DNA of 40,091 nucleotides from assembly GCA_030425425.1 (NCBI GenBank), contig JAUIAO010000055.1, positions 1 to 40,091 of the forward strand, written 5' to 3'. This document shows, one piece after another, positions 25,495 through 32,644 of the stretch. The stretch comes from Bacteroidia bacterium. Its GTDB lineage: Bacteria > Bacteroidota > Bacteroidia > Cytophagales > Cyclobacteriaceae. Position numbers and translations under genes: made by a program. Below the pieces are notes generated by a model. The model worked only from the letters and a program-made list of their open reading frames with translations. It was not told the DNA's origin and made no database searches. Within the stretch, counting starts at the first letter, position 1. Each line of letters begins with the position of its first letter.

Positions 25495-28400
25495 TCACCC
25501 AACCTTTCTATTTTCTCTATTTATCTTCATTTCCTCTCTCATAGCATACAACACAGGTACGATAAAAATACTTACCAGCGCAAATGCCATTCCTCCGAAT
25601 GTTGGGATAGCCATAGGCACCATAATATCTGAACCGCGACCAGTAGAAGTCAATACAGGTAAAAGAGCAATCATGGTGGTACTTACAGTCATCAGAGCTG
25701 GTTTGATCCGTCTGATTCCTGCTTCTATTACCGCATTTCTGACACCTTCAATGTCTGTGGTTTTATTCCTTGAAAAACTCTGATCAAGATAAGTGGCAAT
25801 CAATACCCCATCATCAGTGGCTATCCCAAACAATGCAATAAACCCAACCCAAACAGCTACACTCAGATTGATCGTTTTCATTTGAAAAAGCTCACGAATG
25901 TTGGTGTCAAACAGGGCAAAATCCACAAACCAACCTTGGCCGTAGAGCCAAATCATGATAAATCCTCCACTAAACGCCATGGCGATTCCCGTGAAGACCA
26001 TCAGAGAGGTGGTCGTTGATTTGAACTGGAAGTAGAGAATCAGGAATACAATTAGCAATACAACAGGAACGATAATAGATAGTCGTTTCTCTGCGCGAAT
26101 CTGATTCTCATAATTTCCTGAAAATTTATAATTGACACCTGGTGGCACCATTAGTTCACCACTAGCAATTATCTGTTCGATAATTCGCTGCGCATCATTG
26201 ACTACTTCTACTTCCGCAAAACCGTCGCGCTTATCGAAAAGCACATAGCCAACTAAAAATGTTTCTTCACTCTTGATGGCTTGGGGTCCTTTCACATAAT
26301 CTATATCCACTACCTGGCTTAGTGGCACTTGAGCTCCTGTAGGCGTAGGGATCAATACTTTAGCGAGACTTTCAGGATCATCTCTCAGCTCCCTTGGATA
26401 TCTCACCCTGATGGGATAGCGTTCTCGGCCTTCCACTGTAGTGGAGATTTGCATGCCTCCGATTGCCGTTTCAATGGTCTGCTGTACCTCGTCAACTGTG
26501 AGGCCAAATTTCGCAATTTGGTCCCTGTTGATGATCAGATGCATGTATGGTTTACCGACGATCCTATCAGCAAAAACTGCCTCTGCCTTCACAGAGGGAA
26601 CTGTCTTCAATATATCTTCTAATTGTATCCCAAAATCCTGAATGGATTGTAAATCCGGACCGTAAACTTTTATCCCCATAGGAGCACGCATACCAGTTTG
26701 CAACATTACAAGGCGAGTCTCAATGGGTTGCAGCTTAGGGGCAGAAGTAACGCCAGGAATCTTAGTAACCTTCACTATTTCCTCCCAGATATCATCAGGT
26801 GTGTTGATCTCTGGCCTCCAGTTTCTAAAATAGCTTCCTTGATCATCCGGTATTAGCTGACTCTTCTCTATGCCGTTTTTCAGCGCATCTTGGTTACTGA
26901 TAAAAGAACCATCTTTCAATTCGAATTCACCAGCATCATTTACGCGATATCTGACTCGATGACCTCTCTCATCAACCATGTATTCAGATTTATAATTGAT
27001 GACATTTTCATACATGGAGATTGGTGCCGGATCAAGTGCAGACTCCACCCGTCCCATTTTCCCTACGGTCAGTTCCACTTCTGGAATACTAGTCAACAAC
27101 ATGTCAAGTTGTGCCAGTACTTTTCTATTGTATTGCACACCAGAATGTGGCATTGAAGTGGGCATAAGTAAGAAACCCCCCTCATCAAGTGATGGCATAA
27201 ATTCCTCTCCAATACCCGGGAAAGCATGACTCAATGATGTCCACAATTTGGTAGATTTCACTTCCAGACCAAGCGTCTGAAGTCCCTTGGGAATGAAACC
27301 AAAAACGGAATTAAATCCCAGCCAGATGTTGGCTCCTAATAATAGAAAAATGGCTGGAATTACGAGAAATGTCTTTTTATTGGCCAGACACCATTTTAAA
27401 ATTGCTTTGTAGTAATACTCAAGTAAACTGAACGTTCCTAATATCAACCCAACGAGCAGGGCCACAAAAATCACATTAGTAAATAAACTTTTACCCGCAC
27501 CAAGCGGAAGCCAATATTTTGCCAATAACCAAACTACACCAAGTGCAGCCAGGATCAATTCTCCATTTCTAATCAAAATATGATACCAGGATTGTTTTCG
27601 TTCATTATTGAAATACCAGTTTTTAAACCATGAAAAACATCCGAATGCAAGCAATAACACTCCAGCCCAAACCTGACCAAAGAACAGACCCAAAACCCCT
27701 AGTAAAACCAGAGTTATATCCACCAGATTTTTCAACTTTTGATGTTTGATTCTTGTACCGAAAAACCAATACGCAAGTGTTGGTAAAATCAATAGTGATA
27801 CAATCAGTGCGGCAATAAGTGCAAAGGTTTTAGTAAAAGCCAATGGACCAAAAAGCTTACCTTCTGCTGCTTGCATGGTAAAGACAGGTATGAAACTAAC
27901 GATCGTAGTAGATACTGCTGTGAGTATGGCGGATGCGACTTCTGCTGAGCCATTGTAAATCGTTGTGACAAGCTTTTGGCCTTCGGGAGCTTCTTCTATG
28001 TGTTTAATGATGTTTTCTGAAAGTATAATCCCCAAATCCACCATAGTGCCGATTGCAATAGCAATACCTGACAAGGCAACAATATTCGCATCTACTCCGA
28101 AGTACCGCATAGCAACAAAAACCATTAAAACTGCAATGGGAAGAATGCTGGATATCAATAACGAAGCTCTGAGATTGTAAACCATTACTATTACTACCAG
28201 AATAGCAATCAGTATTTCCAGAGAAAGGGCTTCTTCCAGTGTTCCAAGAGTTTCATAAATCAATTCAGACCGATCGTAAAAAGGTATAATGGTCAACTGG
28301 CTTTTGGTACCATCAGAAAGCGTTTTGCTGGGTAGACCCGGGGCAATTTCTCTGATCTTGTCTTTTAAGTTGTTAATAACCTCTAAAGGGTTAGCTCCAT

Positions 28401-29340
28401 ATCTTGCTACCACTACTCCGCCTACAACTTCTGCACCGTCTTTATCCAGAATTCCTCTTCTGGTTGCTGGCCCAAGGGTGACCTTCCCGATATCTTTTAC
28501 ACGGATGGGCACGTTCTGCTGAACCGCTACAACAGCATTTTCCAAATCCTCAATAGACTTAATATAGCCAAGTCCACGAACCAGATACTCTACCTGATTG
28601 AGCTCAATAGTTTTTGCCCCTACATCCTTGTTAGATTGCTTTACTGCCAGCATCACCTTGTGAAGAGGAATGTCATAAGCCAACAGCGCATCGGGGTTAA
28701 CATCGATTTGATATTCCTGAACAAACCCTCCTATGGAAGCTACCTCCGAAACACCCTCTGTAGCGTTCAACCCATACTTCACATAAAAATCCTGAACACT
28801 CCTAATTTCATGTAAATCCCATCCTCCAGTCGGATTACCATTTTGATCTCTGCCTTCAATAGTATACCAATATACCTGACCTAATGCTGTAGCATCCGGA
28901 CCCAAAGTAGGCTGAACGTCTTCCGGCAGCAACCCTGACGGTATAGAACTGAGCTTCTCCAAAATTCGTGAGCGGCTCCAATAAAACTCTATATCTTCAT
29001 CGAAAATGATATACACACTTGAAAAACCAAATATCGAAGAACTCCTGATCGATTTTACACCGGGAATACCCAGTAAATAGGTGGTTAGCGGATATGAAAT
29101 CTGATCCTCAATATCCTGGGGAGAACGCCCCATCCATTGAGTAAAGACAATCTGTTGGTTTTCTCCTATATCTGGAATAGCATCCACAGGAACCGGATCT
29201 GATGGCAATGAAATCAAATCCCATATTGAAGATTGACGGTCAAAAGGTGATGTGACTATTCCCCAACCAATGAATAAAATAAGTAACAGCACTGTCACCA
29301 GCCTATTTTCTAAGAAAAATTTAATGATACGATTAAGCAT
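25495..29340 (-). CDS. cusA: CusA-type heavy-metal efflux RND transporter
   Basis: This is the inner-membrane pump subunit of a Cu(I)/Ag(I)-type HME-RND system. I use the ATG at 29340 (MLNRIIKFFLENRLVTV), giving 1281 residues; the nine residues upstream have no family match. Signatures include PVDAIPDIGENQQIVFTQW, GVKSIRSSSIFGFSSVYIIF, the TM4 proton-relay segment GIAIAIGTMVDLGIILSENI, MPTSMPHSGVQYNRKV, MGRVESALDPAPISMYENVI and the TM11 to TM12 region GIATDDGVLIATYLDQ. E. coli CusA is about 1047 residues. The surplus here includes extra hydrophobic helices between the two halves (about 520-680), as in other Bacteroidota CusA proteins. It follows the HYC_CC_PP gene across an 87-nt gap that contains three palindromes. 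Confidence 0.96.
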   Translation of the reverse strand: MLNRIIKFFLENRLVTVLLLILFIGWGIVTSPFDRQSSIWDLISLPSDPVPVDAIPDIGENQQIVFTQWMGRSPQDIEDQISYPLTTYLLGIPGVKSIRSSSIFGFSSVYIIFDEDIEFYWSRSRILEKLSSIPSGLLPEDVQPTLGPDATALGQVYWYTIEGRDQNGNPTGGWDLHEIRSVQDFYVKYGLNATEGVSEVASIGGFVQEYQIDVNPDALLAYDIPLHKVMLAVKQSNKDVGAKTIELNQVEYLVRGLGYIKSIEDLENAVVAVQQNVPIRVKDIGKVTLGPATRRGILDKDGAEVVGGVVVARYGANPLEVINNLKDKIREIAPGLPSKTLSDGTKSQLTIIPFYDRSELIYETLGTLEEALSLEILIAILVVIVMVYNLRASLLISSILPIAVLMVFVAMRYFGVDANIVALSGIAIAIGTMVDLGIILSENIIKHIEEAPEGQKLVTTIYNGSAEVASAILTAVSTTIVSFIPVFTMQAAEGKLFGPLAFTKTFALIAALIVSLLILPTLAYWFFGTRIKHQKLKNLVDITLVLLGVLGLFFGQVWAGVLLLAFGCFSWFKNWYFNNERKQSWYHILIRNGELILAALGVVWLLAKYWLPLGAGKSLFTNVIFVALLVGLILGTFSLLEYYYKAILKWCLANKKTFLVIPAIFLLLGANIWLGFNSVFGFIPKGLQTLGLEVKSTKLWTSLSHAFPGIGEEFMPSLDEGGFLLMPTSMPHSGVQYNRKVLAQLDMLLTSIPEVELTVGKMGRVESALDPAPISMYENVINYKSEYMVDERGHRVRYRVNDAGEFELKDGSFISNQDALKNGIEKSQLIPDDQGSYFRNWRPEINTPDDIWEEIVKVTKIPGVTSAPKLQPIETRLVMLQTGMRAPMGIKVYGPDLQSIQDFGIQLEDILKTVPSVKAEAVFADRIVGKPYMHLIINRDQIAKFGLTVDEVQQTIETAIGGMQISTTVEGRERYPIRVRYPRELRDDPESLAKVLIPTPTGAQVPLSQVVDIDYVKGPQAIKSEETFLVGYVLFDKRDGFAEVEVVNDAQRIIEQIIASGELMVPPGVNYKFSGNYENQIRAEKRLSIIVPVVLLIVFLILYFQFKSTTTSLMVFTGIAMAFSGGFIMIWLYGQGWFVDFALFDTNIRELFQMKTINLSVAVWVGFIALFGIATDDGVLIATYLDQSFSRNKTTDIEGVRNAVIEAGIRRIKPALMTVSTTMIALLPVLTSTGRGSDIMVPMAIPTFGGMAFALVSIFIVPVLYAMREEMKINRENRKVG

Positions 29341-29345
29341 AATAT

Positions 29346-29391
29346 GTTTGGAACAAACCTGAAACAAGAGTTCAAAAGGGTAAGTTTACCC
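29346..29391. promoter_or_regulatory. Two further short palindromes in the cusA leader
   Basis: GGGTAA-GT-TTACCC (29378-29391) and GTTTG-GAA-CAAAC (29346-29358) lie between the 20-bp palindrome and the cusA ATG. They could be extra operator half-sites or leader hairpins affecting cusA expression. Confidence 0.4.
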
Positions 29392-29393
29392 AC

Positions 29394-29413
29394 ACCTGAT
29401 TTTAAAATCAGGT
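29394..29413. promoter_or_regulatory. 20-bp palindrome upstream of cusA, putative metal-responsive operator
   Basis: ACCTGATTTTAAAATCAGGT is a perfect 20-bp palindrome lying 15 nt after the HYC_CC_PP stop and 53 nt before the cusA ATG. It has no T-run after it on the minus strand, so it is unlikely to be a terminator. It has the same length and the same ACCT...AGGT ends as the palindrome at 29840-29859. Confidence 0.6.
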
Positions 29414-29427
29414 AAATATTGGTCGTA

Positions 29428-29841
29428 TCAAATGAGGAAGACTTGGTGTAGGATCGACATGTCCGTAATCACCAGAGGAGGAATATAATCGTTGAAAGAA
29501 TACGCTAAAACAGAAAAGTGCGGAATTAGAATAGTTGTAGCAAAAGCAACTAAGAAAGGAATACTTATGGAATCATTAACTACAATCGTCTCAAAACTTT
29601 CATCCATGGAGTAGGAATCATATTCATTATCGCAGCAAGGGACATTGTTGATATTGGCACCAGTCTCGTGAGAATGCTCGAAATCCTGATCCATATCCGG
29701 CATACCACAGTCCATGTGATCATGACCTATCATCACTCTTGACTCTACAGCCATTCCACCACAATAATGTGTGCCTATGGCAAAACTCATCTGGCTTGCC
29801 AGCAGTATCAATGAGAGGAATATGGATGTAATATTTTTCAC
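29428..29841 (-). CDS. HYC_CC_PP family protein, exported, copper-associated
   Basis: The 137-residue protein has a signal peptide (ending MSFAIG) and the three motifs that name the family: THYCGG just after the signal, PCCDNE in the middle, and YIPP near the C-terminus. It is rich in His, Met, Cys and Asp between these (GHDHMDCGMPDMDQDFEHSH), suited to binding copper or a similar metal. The start is GTG and lies inside the right arm of a 20-bp inverted repeat. It is the first gene of the efflux block, 87 nt before cusA. Such proteins are usually found beside Cus-type genes in Bacteroidota. Function is inferred from composition and context only. Confidence 0.8.
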   Translation of the reverse strand: MKNITSIFLSLILLASQMSFAIGTHYCGGMAVESRVMIGHDHMDCGMPDMDQDFEHSHETGANINNVPCCDNEYDSYSMDESFETIVVNDSISIPFLVAFATTILIPHFSVLAYSFNDYIPPLVITDMSILHQVFLI

Positions 29842-29859
29842 CTATTTACAAAAATAGGT
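29840..29859. promoter_or_regulatory. 20-bp inverted repeat overlapping the HYC_CC_PP start
   Basis: On the minus strand ACCTATTT-TTGT-AAATAGGT forms an 8-bp dyad whose right arm contains the AGG of a possible ribosome-binding site and the first bases of the GTG start. It matches the cusA-upstream palindrome at 14 of 20 positions. It may be an operator, or a hairpin that masks the start. Confidence 0.55.
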
Positions 29860-30149
29860 ATTTCTAAGTTATTCGGATTTACATAATTCTGATCAAATTT
29901 TACTTAATTATGAAATGTTAAGCGCTCATTCTTCGACATTAGTCAATATCAAATCGAGCTTTTTATCAAAAAATCCTTTGTTTACAGGTATTGCCCTACC
30001 TGAGATAATTTAAAATCTTTTATCCCTCATTATCAATCACTTAATAAGCGTTTCACAACCTTTACAACTGTTTTTTTTATTTCCTTAATGCTGGTTTGCA
30101 TTAAAAATCAATTATTATAGCAGCAACAATCATCACAACAGAGGACCTG
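29860..30149. other. Intergenic region between the copper block and the HTH island
   Basis: An AT-rich stretch of about 290 bases between divergent genes. It should hold promoters for both sides. Apart from the inverted repeat at 30085-30104 I see no structured element or small gene. Confidence 0.5.
30085..30104. promoter_or_regulatory. Inverted repeat upstream of the HTH gene, putative operator
   Basis: TTAATGC (30085-30091) and GCATTAA (30098-30104) are separated by TGGTTT and lie about 45 nt before the HTH start codon. An autoregulatory operator is plausible. Confidence 0.4.
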
Positions 30150-30395
30150 ATGAATTTCAAAATTGAATTGATCAGTGAGTTCAAAAAACTCATGGAAGAG
30201 CAATCAGGGCAAACCACCAAAAAATGGCTAAGATCGACGGAGGTACGTAAACTCCTCGGCATCTCTCCAGGTACTCTGCAAAACCTCCGCATTAATAGCA
30301 CATTGCCATTTACGAAAATAGGAGGAGTAATCTATTACGATTCACAGGACATCAATGAAATGCTCTCCAGTAATCGAGTGGACAACAGCTATTAA
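30150..30395 (+). CDS. Helix-turn-helix (excisionase/MerR-like) DNA-binding protein
   Basis: The 81-residue protein has a short helical N-terminus followed by a winged HTH of the HTH_17/excisionase type at about 25-72 (KWLRSTEVRKLLGISPGTLQ, then a wing reading LPFTKIGGVIYYDSQDINEML). Such proteins in Bacteroidota are usually encoded in mobile or integrated elements and act as excisionases, plasmid-type regulators or replication accessory factors. It is the first of a three-gene plus-strand island, with an inverted repeat 45 nt upstream. The next gene starts 7 nt after its stop. Confidence 0.8.
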   Translation: MNFKIELISEFKKLMEEQSGQTTKKWLRSTEVRKLLGISPGTLQNLRINSTLPFTKIGGVIYYDSQDINEMLSSNRVDNSY

Positions 30396-30402
30396 TCAAA
30401 TC

Positions 30403-30840
30403 ATGAATTACATCGAGCATCTAAATGCATGGTTCAATATGGCACAGGCTGATGATCGACTCTATCCAAGTCACATCAGCTTGTATATTGCATTATTTCA
30501 GATCTGGAATTACAGAAGATTTGAGAACCCTATTTCGATAGCTCGTGAGGATGTAATGCATCTAAGTAAAATTGGATCGAGAACCACCTATCTCAAGTGT
30601 ATGAATGACCTTTCAAATTGGAAATATTTTGAGTATCAGCCTTCCAAAAATCCTTTTAAAGGAAGCATTATTTACATGTTCAATTTTTGTACAAGTACTG
30701 AACATGTAGTAGGCCAAAGCATGACCAAAAAATGGACAAGTACTGGACAAGTGGTAGGCCCTTATATAAACAGTAATAAGCATATAAAACATAAACAGGA
30801 ACATGACCAATTTTTGAACAAGTATGATGAACCTCTTTGA
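30403..30840 (+). CDS. Winged-helix-like protein of a mobile-element module, unknown function
   Basis: I start this 145-residue protein at the ATG at 30403 (MNYIEHLNAWFNMAQADDRL), 7 nt after the HTH gene, not at the upstream ATG that overlaps it. The sequence HISLYIALFQIWNYRRFENPISIAREDVMHLSKIG, followed by RTTYLKCMNDLSNWKYFEYQPS and a beta-hairpin (FKGSIIYMFNF), has the layout of a DnaD/replication-organiser-type winged helix. The C-terminal 50 residues are polar, with Gln, Lys and His, and look disordered. I recognise the type as one repeatedly seen with small mobile modules in Bacteroidota, but it has no established name. A role in DNA binding at a replication or transfer origin is inference. 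Confidence 0.65.
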   Translation: MNYIEHLNAWFNMAQADDRLYPSHISLYIALFQIWNYRRFENPISIAREDVMHLSKIGSRTTYLKCMNDLSNWKYFEYQPSKNPFKGSIIYMFNFCTSTEHVVGQSMTKKWTSTGQVVGPYINSNKHIKHKQEHDQFLNKYDEPL

Positions 30841-30939
30841 TGAAAAACCAAAAAAAATCTCCGGGAGAATTCCACAAAGCAGATGAATTCCGAACCGTCA
30901 TTAGCATTAATAATTAACAAATCTAAGGAGCGAGGGCTC

Positions 30940-30994
30940 GCCAGCATACCCGGGCGTGTGGAGGATTGCGCGTTGGCAAGGTGATTATGCTGGC
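30940..30994. repeat. 9-bp inverted repeat GCCAGCATA/TATGCTGGC
   Basis: GCCAGCATA at 30940-30948 pairs exactly with TATGCTGGC at 30986-30994 across 37 nt that include GC-rich CCCGGGCG. It is the first of four inverted repeats between the winged-helix-like gene and the ATPase gene. Confidence 0.6.
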
Positions 30995-31005
30995 TTGATT
31001 TTTTG

Positions 31006-31089
31006 TTTCTTTTTCATCTAAGGAAAAAGAAAGGCCACCCCGGCCGGAGTGGGGGACTAAGTGTAAAGAAATCTTCCAGTAGAAGATTT
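31006..31089. ncRNA. Candidate structured RNA or origin: three consecutive hairpins
   Basis: TTTCTTTTTC (31006-31015) pairs perfectly with GAAAAAGAAA (31023-31032) around ATCTAAG. Next, CCACCCCGGCCGGAGTGG (31035-31052) is a near-perfect GC-rich dyad with one mismatched pair. Then AAATCTTC (31069-31076) pairs perfectly with GAAGATTT (31082-31089) around CAGTA. Together with the 30940-30994 repeat the 150-nt stretch is unusually structured. It could be an RNA, an origin, or a regulatory leader of the ATPase gene. I do not recognise a named RNA family. Confidence 0.35.
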
Positions 31090-31131
31090 TAACGTAGGGC
31101 CAGGTGTTGGGCGGCCAGAAATAACTTTTCC

Positions 31132-31851
31132 ATGTATAATCAAAAAACATCCATAACCTCTAATCCCAATTCGTCATCAAAGACGAAACGAAGTAAAGAT
31201 CTGGGATTCTCAGTGAGAACTGAGAATTTCTCTTCAGAGAAATTCCCATTCCAGGAAGCCCTCACCATCCTGGACCACTCCGGAAAGAGACTTTATGGAG
31301 ACCACTTCCAGATCCACGAAGAAGATCACTTGGTAATTTTCAAACTCCTGGTGTACTTCCTTCGCGATACAGAAAACGCCTCCAAACTCAATATCTCATT
31401 CAGGAAAGGAATCCTCCTCTCCGGCCCCATTGGTTGTGGCAAAACATCCCTAATGAACCTCATGCGATACATCTCAGCGGCTTATACCCATCATGTGATG
31501 AAACCTTGCCGACAAATCACTTTCGAATTCCACAAAGAAGGATTTCCAATCATCGAGAAGTACAGCGATTTCTCATTTGATTCTAGGAATGGCCAGCTGG
31601 TGCCCAAAACTTATTGCTTCGATGATATGGGAGCCGAGAACACCATCAAGTATTTTGGTAATGACACAAATGTAATGGCCGAAATCCTCCTCAGTAGGTA
31701 CGACCAGTTCATAAGCCATGGAATGCTTACCCACATCACAACAAATCTAACCAGCCACCAAATCGAGGAGGCCTATGGGCCAAGAGTTCGCTCCAGGCTC
31801 AGGGAGCAGTGTAACCTCATTACATTTTCTTGTGAGGATAAGCGTCATTGA
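31132..31851 (+). CDS. DnaC/IstB-like AAA+ ATPase
   Basis: The 239-residue protein has a basic, Ser-rich N-terminus (1-25) and an AAA+ core: Walker A GPIGCGKT at 98-105, Walker B YCFDDMG at 161-167, sensor-1 THITTNLTS at about 200-208 and an arginine-finger segment YGPRVRSRLRE at 215-225. This pattern is that of helicase loaders (DnaC, phage loaders) and IstB transposition helpers. No transposase of the IS21 type is adjacent, and the neighbours are an excisionase-like HTH and a winged-helix-like protein, so a helicase-loading or replication role is favoured. It is the last gene of the island and lies 291 nt after its neighbour, across the structured region. Confidence 0.75.
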   Translation: MYNQKTSITSNPNSSSKTKRSKDLGFSVRTENFSSEKFPFQEALTILDHSGKRLYGDHFQIHEEDHLVIFKLLVYFLRDTENASKLNISFRKGILLSGPIGCGKTSLMNLMRYISAAYTHHVMKPCRQITFEFHKEGFPIIEKYSDFSFDSRNGQLVPKTYCFDDMGAENTIKYFGNDTNVMAEILLSRYDQFISHGMLTHITTNLTSHQIEEAYGPRVRSRLREQCNLITFSCEDKRH

Positions 31852-32453
31852 ATACTATGATCTATTGAATAATATATTCATTAACGTTCCACATTTAGAA
31901 TTAACTATAACTAAACTTCACTTTGGATTATTCTCCAAAATAAAATGAAAAAGTCTGATTTAATATCTTGCTTTCTCAATTCGAGCTTGCGTGTAATGGA
32001 TTATTTATTACTCAACTTAATTGAACAGAATAAACTCGTAGTAAGCAAAAAATAGAATAAACAAAACGATCAATAAAACCAGTGCCCTAGGAATGTATTT
32101 AATTAAGTTGCTTTTTTGGATATTCATTTTGGTTCTATTTTTTTGAACAATTTATAAGCTCTATGATCTTTAAAGGGAGCTCATATATTCCAGAAAGGTA
32201 TAATTGTATTCCCTACACGAAAAAATAGGTTGGATAAACAAGTAACGGTTGTTTTGCCAGTGATAATTATAGAATTAATAAAGAAAAACGAAGAGATTAC
32301 TAACTTTCTACGTTCTCTTCGCTTTGGCCCTAATGTATCACTGATCGATACTTCGGATTAACCGGAAATTAAATCCGTAGAATAATTCAATCTCCAGCCC
32401 CCTAAACAGTACTAACATTTAATGACTCCCTAAATCATAGCAGTACTTTACTT
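31852..32453. other. Long AT-rich intergenic region
   Basis: About 600 bases between the convergent ATPase and PID-CTERM genes. Contents: one possible 36-codon membrane-peptide gene (32017-32127, minus) and an 8-bp inverted repeat CGAAGAGA/TCTCTTCG (32289-32296 and 32314-32321) with no T-run. No clear terminator, transposon end or tRNA was seen. Confidence 0.5.
32017..32127 (-). CDS. Possible 36-residue single-helix membrane peptide
   Basis: The frame MNIQKSNLIKYIPRALVLLI... has a short basic N-terminus and one hydrophobic helix (about 15-32), ending EFILFN. The positively charged start before the helix is what a real small membrane protein would show, but there is no strong ribosome-binding site and the region is AT-rich, so chance remains possible. 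Confidence 0.35.
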   Translation of the reverse strand: MNIQKSNLIKYIPRALVLLIVLFILFFAYYEFILFN

Positions 32454-32627
32454 TTACCTTATTGATCTATTTTTTATTTTCTTTATTCCATAGGCTCCTC
32501 CAACTATTAATAGCAAACCCAAGCCCCCATCTATTGGAGTAGCAGGAGGTGCTCCCTGAGCAAAAACCGGGATGATTGATAACATCAATGGAAGAAATAC
32601 TGCAATTCTTATTACTACCTTTTTCAT
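32454..32627 (-). CDS. PID-CTERM miniprotein
   Basis: The 57-residue protein, shorter than typical gene-calling cut-offs, has a signal peptide (ending PVFAQG), a Pro-rich spacer (APPAT) and a C-terminal PIDGGLGLLLIVGGAYGIKK. The PID-Gly-Gly motif, hydrophobic helix and final basic residues are the layout of the PID-CTERM putative sorting signal found on short Bacteroidota proteins. The mature extracytoplasmic part would be only a handful of residues. It starts 17 nt after the stop of the large T9SS protein and is probably co-transcribed. The processing enzyme and purpose of these proteins are not established as far as I know. Confidence 0.8.
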   Translation of the reverse strand: MKKVVIRIAVFLPLMLSIIPVFAQGAPPATPIDGGLGLLLIVGGAYGIKKIKNRSIR

Positions 32628-32644
32628 AATATTAGACCTTTGGG

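Noticed and set aside
30923-31150. 75-residue minus-strand frame between the winged-helix-like and ATPase genes
   Set aside because: It runs through the four hairpins, overlaps the ATPase start, has no signal, domain or plausible start, and its Lys/Glu-rich middle simply reflects the purine arm of the hairpin.
31132-31851. IS21-type IstB reading of the ATPase
   Set aside because: IS21 elements carry an IstA transposase directly upstream and terminal inverted repeats; neither is present.
30100-31900. Attachment-site direct repeats or a tRNA flanking the HTH/ATPase island
   Set aside because: I compared both ends by eye and found no direct repeat long enough to support integration, and no tRNA.
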